Part shown: positions 1-10,873 of the stretch, in pieces
How positions within the stretch are numbered: the stretch's first letter is position 1
Layout of the letters: each line of letters begins with the position of its first letter
NCBI GenBank assembly: GCA_001466705.2
Contig: LATX02000197.1
Location: 1 to 64,000 of the forward strand
Direction of reading: 5' to 3'
DNA from: Moniliophthora roreri
Lineage: Eukaryota > Basidiomycota > Agaricomycetes > Agaricales > Marasmiaceae
Length of the DNA stretch: 64,000 nucleotides
Translations under genes and position numbers: made by a program
Notes under the pieces: model-generated
What the model saw: the letters and a program-made list of their open reading frames with translations, nothing else
Database searches by the model: none
What the model was told of the DNA's origin: nothing

Positions 1-1311
1 AAAGTCCAGTGCACAGCATCTCCGGATGTCATCCAATTTGCCTGAGACGCATCCAGTCCTTTTCACCATGTACTTCTCAAGTCTTCTCTACACCATTTCA
101 TTTCAGGTCCGTGTTAGCTATGTTTCGTGCTCTCAAGGTACTCAGAGGTACCTCATCGCCGTCGACAGCATCCAAATCAAAGGCATATCGCTCCTTTCGG
201 CCTACAGCGTATGTCAGCAATTCCCACGCTATTGACCGGTATGATCAATCCCGAAGCCTTTGAAACCTTCAATATCACAGTAAGCTCTCATAAATTCTCG
301 TCCAATATTACTCAAAATCCTCTTATCCCATCATATTTTTATTTGAATTAGCTGCTCATTTGGCTGACTGCGGTACAGCACTTTCAGGGAAATGATTCTG
401 GACATTCAATTTTCCCACTTCTCTCCCGGGCGCGGTGCAAGTCCACAAGCATACTTCATGACGCCCATTCTATTCTTCACCGCAAATTTTTGTCACCTCA
501 ACATCGACATCATCGCATCATTGATCAGGGATGGAGCATGGAGGCAAAACGGCCGAGACCAAGGTTTGGATTGTGATATAGGGAACTCGGGGATGTGGTA
601 TCAAACATGTATGTTGCCTCCTTTTTAAAGGAATGTCCATTGATGTGTTCAAGCGCTCTACGGCTGCTGCTGGCGACTCGTTCAGCTATACATCTCTCCT
701 CGCTCTCGATCTTAGGCTTGCATCTCTATCGCAAGATGTAGAACATGATCTTTGGAGACTATAATCGCTGGCTCTGTGCATCCAGTTATAAGGACGAACA
801 TGGCACTTTCCGATACTTGGGCTAGATTACGAGAGACATGGAGAATCGATGACTTTCGAAGGGACTCAGATAGAGTTTGGTGCGATGTAATCTGATACAC
901 GTGTAGGTTTGGGGTTTAGCTTCTCACTCTCATAAAGCTGTATTCACCGATTTGGTCTGTACAGCCGTTTTGCAACTGCTGCTTACAAATTAACATGTTC
1001 CCTTCACTACCCAACCTCTTCGCACGAACCAGCGTCTGCCCTTTTTCGTGAATTCTTTCAGTACCTGATTGGTATTGAATCTTGACCTCGGATATAGGCC
1101 GGAAATGCAGGAGTGCAATAAGATGTCTTCGTGGAGCGCTGGACTCAATATCTCGATGTGACACCGCATTTGTTTTGGGTATGTGATCGAGCACAGATGG
1201 CTTGAGCAGGGTACCGGGTAAGGGCTTGTTTTATTCCTGGCGCTCCAACTTCTAACCTTCATTTTACTATTATAAGGCCAAGCCTGTTGTCTCAAGGCGA
1301 TTTACCATATC
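1..1311. other. no gene supported
   Basis: Only short open frames lie here. A stretch around 120-350 has an arginine-rich frame beginning MFRALKVLRG and an intron-like segment (GTAAGC near 281, TTAG near 350). It could be a remnant of a gene for a mitochondrial protein, but no family is recognisable and no continuation is seen. Confidence 0.4.
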
Positions 1312-1343
1312 CCCCCCCCCCCCCCCCCCCCCCCCNCCCCCCC
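1312..1343. repeat. poly-C tract with an N
   Basis: A run of about thirty C residues is interrupted by an N at 1336, some 65 bases upstream of the first gene. The run length is probably unresolved, and the N may mark a contig join. Confidence 0.9.
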
Positions 1344-1407
1344 GTTCGCGCTCAGCTCGATTGTCTTACTCCTCCTCTACCTCCACCTTCTCTCTCGTTA
1401 GTTGATC

Positions 1408-2476
1408 ATGTTCAACAGCGCACGCGGTTTCAACATCAACGGCGGTGCATTCAATAATGTCGCTGGAAACCAGTTCAACGGCAACTACCGCAACACCAAC
1501 AACGACTTTCAAGGGCCATATTACAACAGCCCAAATTATGGGAATGGTAATGTGGACAACGGTACAAAGTACAATTACAGTGCGTTTTCTTTTGCTGAGA
1601 TATTATCTTCGACAATCTGACCAAAATACATTGATACGCAGTGCAGAGCCCACCGCAGCGCCGTGGTATGTTCTCTAACTTGGACTCGTATGTATAACGA
1701 TTTTAATCACCAAATATTCAGGTCCGATGAGGGGTAATCCCCAGCATCCTCCAAGGATGCCTCGTGTTAGATCAGATCCATCGATGGGGTATGATAACTA
1801 TGAAGATTATAACAACTACGACGACGACGATTATAGTGACGATTATGAGGATTCGCATAGACCTCCCCCCACACAAAGAAGTAATGGGCGAGCTTATCGT
1901 GACCCACGACCTGCTCCGCCACATAGGGTTACAGAGCCACAGCAACAGCGGCCACGTCCTAATAGATATGCAGCTCAGGAGCGAGCTCCAAAGCAACAGG
2001 CTCGCGGTCCTCGTGGCCCACCTGAGCCTCAATCTCGCACGCAGGCTCCTCGAGCACGACGCTATGATTACGACGAAGATGATGGCGAGCGCGGATATGC
2101 ACCTCGTGGACAGCGCCCGGATTATGGTGCAGATGATTGGGACGTCCGCCAGCGTCAACCTCCTCGTCGCGCACCTCCATCTCACGAACCTGAATACGGT
2201 TCTGATTACGGTTTAGAGGAGGATCACTTCTATCAGTCTCGAAGGGCACCACAAAGTTACCGTCATAAGCCCGATCATGATCCGGACTACGATTCTGAGG
2301 ATCGTTATACATCCCAGCGTCCGCCTCGCACACCGCCTCCGTCTGGTATACACAATTCTGGTTCGGATGATTTTTCGGATGATGCTTCGGACGACGGCTA
2401 TGCGTCAGCAGTACCCAGCCCTTCCGAGGAGAAGGATGAAGGAAAGACGGATCGTAGTGCTAGTAAGAAGGCGTAG
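1408..2476 (+). CDS. disordered Asp/Tyr/Arg/Pro-rich protein
   Basis: Three exons (1408-1579, 1642-1665, 1722-2476) joined by two GT-AG introns give a protein of about 316 residues. The start is the ATG at 1408, because the upstream in-frame TTG is not a credible start. The N-terminus (MFNSARGFNINGGAFNNV) is Asn/Gly-rich and resembles a short leader seen on many Agaricomycete proteins with otherwise diverse bodies. The remainder is low complexity: acidic DYD and YDDDDYSDDYEDS blocks alternate with RPPP, QQRPRP and RRAP segments, ending in an acidic/Ser tail and KKA. No folded domain, membrane segment or catalytic motif is visible. The composition suggests an intrinsically disordered protein, but the function is unknown. 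Intron phases keep one clean frame, so I consider the gene real. Confidence 0.75.
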
Positions 2477-3164
2477 GCTTGCTCATACCCACACCCGTCT
2501 ATGCTAGACACTATATTTCCTTTTCACTTCACCCGTAACGCATACCGGTCATCGAGGATTACTTGTTCGGTGTACTCAATAACCTTTTACTGCAATTCAT
2601 TTTGGTGCATTCATTTGTTCAGCTCTCTTGCAAGTACTTGTCCTCAGCCATCGATGCCAATTATGTTTTCGCCTATAATACATTTGATATTCTGCTGTTG
2701 GAATGAACTTGCTCAAATACGCACATTACGAGTTAGAAGGAAATCGTGCCGATGGGAAACGCGACGCGTCGATGTCACCTGACGCCCATAATGTGCCACG
2801 TGGTTCTGCCATCTTTCCTCCGTGCCGTCATGTCCATTGTTAGCGAATCGGTTTCCTTCCTTCATCCCCATCGAACCGTCTTGAGCTCTCGCGGGGGCAT
2901 TCCACTGCAGCTAGGCTGATGTATACTTCAAATTCCTAGTACTCGTGGTGCGATGCACCAAACTTCCATAACTCCCAAGTTCGAACTTCTCGCTCTCAAC
3001 GAGCATCCTTTCTCGACATGGAGCAAACCCCCCAAACTCGAGGCATACTGCTGATCCTGCTGTCTCATCGTGGATCTTTACCCTCAGATTTGGATGGGTA
3101 CTTGAAGATATCGGACACGAGTGTGGTGCTACGGAGGCGTCTAAGCAATTCATTCATGTGACTG
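2477..3164. other. intergenic, nothing recognised
   Basis: This is the 3' flank of the first gene. Only short shadow-like frames are present, with no family signal and no repeat before the AT-rich element starts near 3165. Confidence 0.5.
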
Positions 3165-3166
3165 AC

Positions 3167-3889
3167 CATCAGCGAAATGGACACCTAAATATATTGGAAT
3201 AAAATGAGTGAAATACGTTATAATGGCCAAAATACATTATAATCATTATGGTGTATTTTAATGTAATATAATTGTTGTTCCTTTATTTTAATGGATTAAA
3301 ATGAAGCAAAATGGTTATAATGTATTCTGGCTATTATAATGTATTTTGGCTATTATAATGTATTTCAGCCATTATAATGCATTGGCCCCACCTGGGGGTC
3401 GGGGACAAAAAGAAATAATATTTATTTGTTGCAACCTCCGTAAGTCGAACCCTCGACCTCAAGGTGGATTAGTCAGCAATCCTTGGCAGCCGCGGGGTTC
3501 TCAAGACCACTGTACCACAGTGCCATATACTTACCACCACACATAGTGCAGTATATCCCCTTACTCAAAAGACCTATCTCCACCCCTTTGCTGTTTCTAT
3601 TGATCAAATCCCCAACCAAAAGCTTCCCTTCACTTTATAGAGTCCTCTCCCTGTCCTCTGGAAGGCATAAAAATGCACTGTTTTGATTGCCTCTGTTACA
3701 ATCTATTTTACTACATTATAATAACTCTGTCTCATTTTATTGCATTTTAATACACTATAATAATACCATCCCATTTTATTGCATTTTAATGTATTGTAAT
3801 AGCATTGCTTGATTTTAATCTATTACAATGGACTAAAATCAGCAAAATACATTATAATTTATTATATTTAGGTGTCCATTTTGCTGATG
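3167..3889. repeat. AT-rich inverted-repeat element (MITE-like)
   Basis: The left end (CATCAGCGAAATGGACACC, 3167-3185) and the right end (reverse complement with one mismatch, ending near 3889) are terminal inverted repeats. The interior arms are made of repeated TTTTAATG/CATTATAAT units in opposite orientations at about 3190-3390 and 3690-3860. The element carries no protein gene. A tRNA-like module lies between the arms. The right arm recurs at 5587-5858 in the duplicated contig end with an extra 69 bases of the same repeat. Confidence 0.6.
3420..3530 (-). repeat. tRNA-Ser-like Pol III module (probable SINE head)
   Basis: On the minus strand there is an A-box-like TGGTACAGTGG (about 3507-3517) and a B-box-like GGTTCGAC (3444-3451). 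Between them is a perfect 5-bp stem with 7-nt loop (3466-3482) carrying TGA at the anticodon position (3473-3475), then a 4-bp variable-arm hairpin (3456-3465). A long variable arm is typical of tRNA-Ser and tRNA-Leu. The acceptor stem does not pair convincingly, so a functional tRNA is unlikely. A SINE head or a degenerate tRNA fits better. Confidence 0.45.
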
Positions 3890-4213
3890 TTGGTGTCTAT
3901 GACTTGACCAGATCCTGTAGTGACCTCTTGCATAAGCCTACAAGGATATATTGTTAGCATAGCATCAACAGTAATAATGTCACATATGCTTTTGGGTCTT
4001 TGTCAAATTCCACAACCCTCGTCGAAGGACAGAGATATCAAGTGAACATAGGATGGGACCATCCTCGAGAAGACTTGTCAATCTTGCTACGGAGTGGTGG
4101 GTCAATGACACTGTCTGCAATGTTGCTTTCCTCCAGAGAGTTGAGCATGAACTCCAGGATACAGAGCTTGATGACCTTGGTATCATTACGACGGCCAGAT
4201 GTGAAACTGCCTT
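3890..4213 (-). pseudogene. left part of the gene hit by the retrotransposon (duplicate copy)
   Basis: This repeats 5859-6182. Read on the minus strand as a continuation across the retrotransposon from 11456, it gives a plausible frame containing MEGSFTSGRRNDTKVIKLCI, later interrupted by a TGA. The host gene is not recognised. Confidence 0.35.
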
Positions 4214-4792
4214 TGTTACGTTACTTGCGCAGCAATGACAACAACTCTACAACACTTGACATAGTGATGCGGAGTTAACTTCGACAAGAAAGGAAAGTTT
4301 CCTTCTTAAAGGAGTAAAGGTTCAAGTTAGAGAGCTAGCTTCGGAAAAGCTAGAGTTCAGAAGGTTCGTTCGTTGGCTAAACACAAGTTGATTAAACCAG
4401 GTCAAGCTGAAGAGCTTTAGACCTAGCAAACTATCTACTTATACATCCTTTGTAGCTACTTATTTGGATACAAACTGCAGAGTTGATATTGTTGTTTGCT
4501 AAACAAGTAGAAAGCAATAGAACATGGTAGATTGTCGATGAAATCATAAAGAAGGAATTCGACATCATAAGCGATGTCATCGGAAGGGGATAGAAACTAA
4601 TGGAATAAAGTGAAGTCATGATGATGTTATAAATATCGAAGAAGGAAAAAAAGGGGAACTGGGAATGTGGATAAGTCCAGATGTCAAGAAGAAACATAAG
4701 GTTGGGTGTCAATCTGTCTGTTATAGTAATACAAGAGACGGGAGAGAAGAAAAGAGAGAAAAGTTTGTAAGAAATTGTAGCAAATTGTAACA
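4214..4792 (-). mobile_element. LTR (duplicate copy of the 3' LTR)
   Basis: 579 bases starting TGTTAC and ending GTAACA, identical by eye to 6183-6761. GCCTT precedes it at 4209-4213. It lies in the duplicated contig end, so it probably represents the same physical LTR. Confidence 0.75.
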
Positions 4793-6177
4793 TTACCCCC
4801 TCGTTAGGTTTGAGTGTCCACACTTGTAATCGGCTGTCCCATGTGTAACCATTCTCCTTTGAAGAAAGGCAGTCTAGTTATCACAAAGAAATACCTTGGC
4901 CCTTCTTCTTCTCCCAAGTCGATGACAATCGGTGCATTTGGCGCTTCATCGTCTGATTCTTCAGAAGGGTCTTCGTTCGGCTCTTCAGGATTCTCTGTCT
5001 CCATAGGTCTCGTCGTCCCACGTGAGATCGTCTGTAAGATTGTCATAAGCAGTTGGATCACGGAGGGAATTGTGTCGTTGCAGAGTTCGTTCAGACCTTC
5101 TTCTGTCATGGCAGTCTCGAGAGAGATGTTCAGGTGCACGATTGGCACAGACTGGGCAAGTGTAATTCCTACAGTCGACAGCGCAGCGTCTCTCCAGTTG
5201 ACACACAGGGCACTGAGTTGCTCGTACACCTCTTCCATCCATACTGTGGTATGCAGTGTAGGAATCCTTGATCTGCTTTCGGGTTCCATTTCGTTGTCCT
5301 CGTCGTCGCTGCCTTTGACATCCCATACCGATATTTCCTCGTTCATCGTTACTCTGTTCAGATGGTAGAGAGGTGGAGGCAAACTGGTTATCGGTGGAGA
5401 ATCATAGTTCATGATGGGAGGAGTGGTCGGACTGAGGGGAGTTATTTGGGGGTTTGTAAGGGTTATTCTGGGGTTCTGACATTGTTGGNGCTGTTTCTAT
5501 TGATCAAATCCCCAACCAAAAGCTTCCCTTCACTTTATAGAGTCCTCTCCCTGTCCTCTGGAAGGCATAAAAATGCACTGTTTTGATTGCCTCTGTTACA
5601 ATCTATTTTACTACATTATAATAACTCTGTCTCATTTTATTGCATTTTAATACACTATAATAATACCATCCCATTTTATTGCATTTTAATGTACTATAAT
5701 AATACCATCCCATTTTATTGTATTTTAATGGATTATAATAACACCAGTCTCATTTTAATGTATTGTAATAGCATTGCTTGATTTTAATCTATTACAATGG
5801 ACTAAAATCAGCAAAATACATTATAATTTATTATATTTAGGTGTCCATTTTGCTGATGTTGGTGTCTATGACTTGACCAGATCCTGTAGTGACCTCTTGC
5901 ATAAGCCTACAAGGATATATTGTTAGCATAGCATCAACAGTAATAATGTCACATATGCTTTTGGGTCTTTGTCAAATTCCACAACCCTCGTCGAAGGACA
6001 GAGATATCAAGTGAACATAGGATGGGACCATCCTCGAGAAGACTTGTCAATCTTGCTACGGAGTGGTGGGTCAATGACACTGTCTGCAATGTTGCTTTCC
6101 TCCAGAGAGTTGAGCATGAACTCCAGGATACAGAGCTTGATGACCTTGGTATCATTACGACGGCCAGATGTGAAACT

Positions 6178-6182
6178 GCCTT
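6178..6182. repeat. target-site duplication GCCTT (left)
   Basis: GCCTT abuts the TG end of the LTR at 6183, and the same five bases follow the LTR end at 11451 (11452-11456). A 5-bp target duplication is expected for a Ty3/gypsy insertion and shows that the LTRs on both sides belong to one event. Confidence 0.85.
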
Positions 6183-6761
6183 TGTTACGTTACTTGCGCA
6201 GCAATGACAACAACTCTACAACACTTGACATAGTGATGCGGAGTTAACTTCGACAAGAAAGGAAAGTTTCCTTCTTAAAGGAGTAAAGGTTCAAGTTAGA
6301 GAGCTAGCTTCGGAAAAGCTAGAGTTCAGAAGGTTCGTTCGTTGGCTAAACACAAGTTGATTAAACCAGGTCAAGCTGAAGAGCTTTAGACCTAGCAAAC
6401 TATCTACTTATACATCCTTTGTAGCTACTTATTTGGATACAAACTGCAGAGTTGATATTGTTGTTTGCTAAACAAGTAGAAAGCAATAGAACATGGTAGA
6501 TTGTCGATGAAATCATAAAGAAGGAATTCGACATCATAAGCGATGTCATCGGAAGGGGATAGAAACTAATGGAATAAAGTGAAGTCATGATGATGTTATA
6601 AATATCGAAGAAGGAAAAAAAGGGGAACTGGGAATGTGGATAAGTCCAGATGTCAAGAAGAAACATAAGGTTGGGTGTCAATCTGTCTGTTATAGTAATA
6701 CAAGAGACGGGAGAGAAGAAAAGAGAGAAAAGTTTGTAAGAAATTGTAGCAAATTGTAACA
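6183..6761 (-). repeat. 3' LTR
   Basis: 579 bases with TGTTAC...GTAACA inverted ends. It is preceded on the minus strand by a purine-rich tract and followed by the GCCTT duplication. Confidence 0.88.
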
Positions 6762-6774
6762 TTACCCCCTCGTT
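6762..6774 (-). promoter_or_regulatory. polypurine tract of the retrotransposon
   Basis: On the minus strand AACGAGGGGGTAA sits directly against the TGTTAC start of the 3' LTR, the expected position for the plus-strand DNA primer of an LTR element. The first two bases overlap the stop codon of the 3' ORF. Confidence 0.7.
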
Positions 6775-8153
6775 AGGTTTGAGTGTCCACACTTGTAATC
6801 GGCTGTCCCATGTGTAACCATTCTCCTTTGAAGAAAGGCAGTCTAGTTATCACAAAGAAATACCTTGGCCCTTCTTCTTCTCCCAAGTCGATGACAATCG
6901 GTGCATTTGGCGCTTCATCGTCTGATTCTTCAGAAGGGTCTTCGTTCGGCTCTTCAGGATTCTCTGTCTCCATAGGTCTCGTCGTCCCACGTGAGATCGT
7001 CTGTAAGATTGTCATAAGCAGTTGGATCACGGAGGGAATTGTGTCGTTGCAGAGTTCGTTCAGACCTTCTTCTGTCATGGCAGTCTCGAGAGAGATGTTC
7101 AGGTGCACGATTGGCACAGACTGGGCAAGTGTAATTCCTACAGTCGACAGCGCAGCGTCTCTCCAGTTGACACACAGGGCACTGAGTTGCTCGTACACCT
7201 CTTCCATCCATACTGTGGTATGCAGTGTAGGAATCCTTGATCTGCTTTCGGGTTCCATTTCGTTGTCCTCGTCGTCGCTGCCTTTGACATCCCATACCGA
7301 TATTTCCTCGTTCATCGTTACTCTGTTCAGATGGTAGAGAGGTGGAGGCAAACTGGTTATCGGTGGAGAATCATAGTTCATGATGGGAGGAGTGGTCGGA
7401 CTGAGGGGAGTTATTTGGGGGTTTGTAAGGGTTATTCTGGGGTTCTGACATTGTTGGGGGAGTGGTTGGGATGGAGGTGTTAGGGAATAATCGTGCTCAT
7501 TCAGACGTGTTGGAGATGGCTCCAATGGAAGCAGGGGTTCGCATGCCCGCTGGCTCAATGGGGTAGACAAGTTCGTCCGATCCAACCGCTGTGGTGATTC
7601 TCTCTCCTCTGGGACTTGGTGAAGGGTTGACCAGGGAGGTGGGTAGAGCACGTAGTCTCTGACAGCGCTTGAGAAGGAACTGGCTGCGAGCGACGATAAT
7701 CGCTCTTCTGAGTCTTCATCTGTATTGTTCTTGTTTGTGGAAGAAGGCGGGCTTGTTGGGGGAGATGTCCTCCCCATCTGGAAAGGGTTCATTGGCGTCT
7801 TGGGGGAGTTCTACATGAACTGGTAAATTCTCGACATCTAGAACAGGTACTGGTACTGTAATGGGTCCTATCAAAGTGATGGTGTCTTCGTCGTTCGTCA
7901 TTGCATCTGCGAACATCCCAGCTTGTCGATTGAGTTGAGCAAGGGCTTCGTTAAGTCTTCGGCGATGCCCACAGAGGAAAAGCAAGCTGCCCCAGAATGC
8001 TCGAAGTCAATTGTTGTTTTCTATGGCAGTAGAAATTTGGTTGTTGTGTTCTTCTGCATTGATAAGATAGAGAAGTTCGAACGCAGTTGGATGAAATGGT
8101 CCAGTATGGATGATCTTGTGAGTGAAGACATGGGGAATTTGAGGAGAGGACAT
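6773..8153 (-). pseudogene. 3' accessory ORF of the chromovirus
   Basis: Downstream of pol and ending against the polypurine tract is a separate coding frame starting at the ATG at 8153 (MSSPQIPHVFTHKII). It is open except for one in-frame TGA (8007-8009) and one frameshift near 7750-7790. After the shift it continues as a long frame rich in Pro, Ser and Thr, then Glu/Asp (6773-7792). A short conserved-looking stretch, RRLNEALAQLNRQAGMFAD, lies just after the stop. A second frame between the integrase and the 3' LTR is something I associate with basidiomycete gypsy elements. Its role is unknown to me. No retroviral-type envelope features such as a signal peptide or membrane anchor are seen. 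Confidence 0.65.
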
Positions 8154-8171
8154 GTTGGTAATGTTGAGGAG

Positions 8172-10867
8172 TTAGAGCAGATTGTGTTGGATTTTATATT
8201 CCAGGTATAACTCCATCAAATGTTTGAGTGCGCTTGGCCTTTTCTATTGATTGTGGGACGAGTCATACCCTTTCCAAGACACGAGGTAGTGGGTTGGTTT
8301 CTGTATTTTTCCTTTCTTCTTCCCTTTTGGTCGATGACCTATAATTGCTTTGACTTTGAACTCTTCCTGTCCTTCGACAATGTCAGGTGGTGGTTCTAGA
8401 AAGTTCAGCCCATGGATATCGTTTTCCTTGAATGGTGTAAGAAGGCCAGCGTGGAAAACAGGGTGAATCCTCCATTGGAATGGGAGTTTTAACTTGTAGG
8501 TTACTGGTCCCATTACCTCTTCTATTTCGAAGGGTCCCTCTCATTTTGGTGATAGTTTCGGCAAAGGATAACCAAGTGAAAGGTTTTTTCCTTCAAGCCA
8601 AACTTTTTGTCTCTTTTCGAACCTGTCAAAATGTCTTCCGTTCCTTTCTTTCATCCTTCTTGCGGAAATGTCTAAGAGCACTGAGGTTTCCTCTCTCAGC
8701 TTCTTGAGTTCTTCGATTCGCTTCTCCACTGATGGAATCAATGTTCTGTCAAATACAGTGGGTAACGGTCAGAGATAATAGCCCATCGTGAGGTAGAAAG
8801 GGGATTGTTTCGTTACGGAATGTGTTCGAGAGTTGTGCACAAATTCTGCAAAATGGAGGAGGTCCTTCCATTTCGTCTGTTCTTTCACACAAAAGAAGCG
8901 TAGATAAATTTCCACTTCTTGATTAACTCTTTCAGTTTCTCCGTCCATTTGAGGATGATAAGCGGTACTCAGCATTTGTTTAATTCCCAAGATCCTCCCC
9001 ATTTCCATAAACACTTCTGCAGCAAATCAAGGATCTCTGTCTGAAATGATTTTGTCCGGTAACCCGAATCTTTTGTACACGTACTGAAAAAGAAGTTTGG
9101 CTGTTTCTGCTGCGTCCAGTTTCTTTTTGCATGGGATGAAAATTACCCCCTTCATAGCAGTGTGGTCCACCACGACTAAGATTGAATTGGCTCCGTCAAC
9201 TTCTGGAAGATCTGTGATCAAGTCCATCGTGATAATTTAGAATGGTAACACATCTTTGTGTCCTCCAATGGGCTGTAATGGTACCCGTGTTGGATGCGTA
9301 TTGATTTTCATCTGTTGACACGCTGCACACCCATCCACAAATGATTTGATGTATTTTGTCATTCCTGGCCACCAATAGTTTCTTTGGATCTGATTAACAG
9401 TGTTCCATTGTCCTGGATGTCCATGTGGTAATGCCTCATGGATTGTCTTCACAAAGTGTTTGCGCAATTTTGGATCGTTTGGAACATACACTCTATTTTT
9501 GTAATAGAGGATTCCATCTGTTGTTCTCCAGTCTTGCAGAGATGATTTGATCAGAGTGACTTCTTTCTCCAATAATGACTCTACTGTCATTTTGAAGAAT
9601 TCATCTGTTAGTAATGCTTCTTCAAGCATGTCCTTCAGTTCCATGTCGATTGTATTAATGAATAACTTATCAGGTAATACAACGACATCTTCGTTGTCAG
9701 TGTCTTCATTCTCCATTAAATCCAGTCTTCTTGACAAGGCGTCTGATTGTACCATCCTTGTTCCAGGTACGTGAATCAATTGGAGTTCAAATTGAGAGAG
9801 ATAAAGGCTCCATCGGGCTTGTCTTGGATTCAATTTCTGTGCAGTTCTGAAATAAGACAAGTTTTTGTGATCAGATAGAATTGTCACCGGGTGTGTGGAA
9901 CCAAGCAAATAGTGTTCCCATGCTTTAAGGGTGTTCACTATTGCTAAGAGTTCTCTATCGTAGATCTCATAGTTCCATTCTGTCTCTGTGAGGGCATGTG
10001 ACAGATATCCACATGGGTGGAACTCGTTATCTGTGTCTTTTTGTCGTAGCACAGCTCCTGTAGCCCATTTTGATGCGTCGGCTTCGATGATGAAGGGTTG
10101 TGTGTCATCCGGCATTTTCAGGATCAGTTGTTGTAAGAATTTCAACTTCATTATTTCGAAAGCTATTTGACATAGCTTTGTCCATTTGAATGGTACATTT
10201 TTCTTCGTTAAATCGTGCAAAGGTTGTGCGATTTCCGCATATCGCCCTATAAATTTCTGATAGAAATTTGCAAATCCTAGGAAAGATCTCACACCTTTAA
10301 CTGTGGTTGGTGGTTCCCAGTCTTTGATTCCTGCTAATTTCGTTGGATCCATTTGGACATGTCTGGGGGTAATAACCAATCCTAAGAAGAGCATTTTGAC
10401 GACATCAAATTCGCATTTTTCTGGTTTGAGGTATAGGTCATGTTCTTGTAATCGTTCTAGCGTTCGAAGTTGGTGTGTCTGCCTGTCATCCGAAAATATG
10501 AGGATGTTGTCCATGTATACCACACACCATCCTTTATCGATGAAATCCTTTAAGATGTCGTTCATAAAGGCCTGGAAGGTAGCGGGTGAGTTTGTCAGTC
10601 CAAAGAACATGACTGTAGGTTCAAAGAGTGCTCTCGGAGTCTTGAATGCTGCTTTCCATTGATCTCTGTCTTTGATTCAGATGTTATTGTATCTGTTTCG
10701 CAAATCCAGTTTGGTAAAGACGCGAGCTGTCTTTAGCTTGTCAACAAGGTTGGTTATGAGAGGAAGAGGATATCAATTTTTTATTGTTCCGTTGTTAAGG
10801 TCTCTGTAGTCTTGACACAGTCGAAGTGCTCCTGCTTTTTTCTTTGACACGAAGAAAAAAGGGGAAG
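8172..10867 (-). pseudogene. pol polyprotein: RT, RNase H, integrase, chromodomain
   Basis: One unshifted frame runs the whole length and is interrupted by seven stops (10773, 10677, 9237, 9027, 8769, 8541, 8244). Domains in order: the C-terminal part of reverse transcriptase (FGLTNSPATFQAFMNDIL), where the catalytic YxDD is YMDN; RNase H (FIIEADASKWATGAVL and DRELLAIVNTLKAWEHYLLG); the integrase zinc finger (HGHPG...CAACQ); the DDE core (MDLITDLPE, IISDRDP, NQEVE); and a chromodomain (HYLVSWKGY), whose conserved Trp codon appears to be the TAG at 8244. All seven stops and the D-to-N change at the active site can be explained by C-to-T or G-to-A transitions. The N-terminal part is cut off by the contig end at 10867. 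Confidence 0.9.
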
Positions 10868-10873
10868 NCCTTT

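Larger units (their letters stand above)
3590..5488. repeat. contig-end duplicate of 5490-7457
   Basis: The sequence repeats 5490-7457, including the LTR and part of the retrotransposon 3' ORF. It ends at the N at 5489, immediately before the second copy begins. By eye the only difference is a 69-base block of AT-rich repeat present in the second copy (about 5690-5760). This is best explained as two overlapping contigs joined without merging. A true tandem duplication is possible but less likely. Confidence 0.8.

Noticed and set aside
1764..2333. Several long ORFs overlapping the disordered protein on both strands
   Set aside because: They result from the biased codon content of Asp/Arg/Pro-rich exon 3. 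Only the plus frame from 1722 joins the upstream exons.
3420..3530. Functional tRNA-Ser gene
   Set aside because: The acceptor stem and T arm do not pair properly and the B box is off consensus, so a SINE-like relic is more likely.
4814..5368. Plus-strand ORF MSTLVIGCPM (and its duplicate at 6783-7337)
   Set aside because: It is antisense to the retrotransposon 3' ORF and carries no domain.
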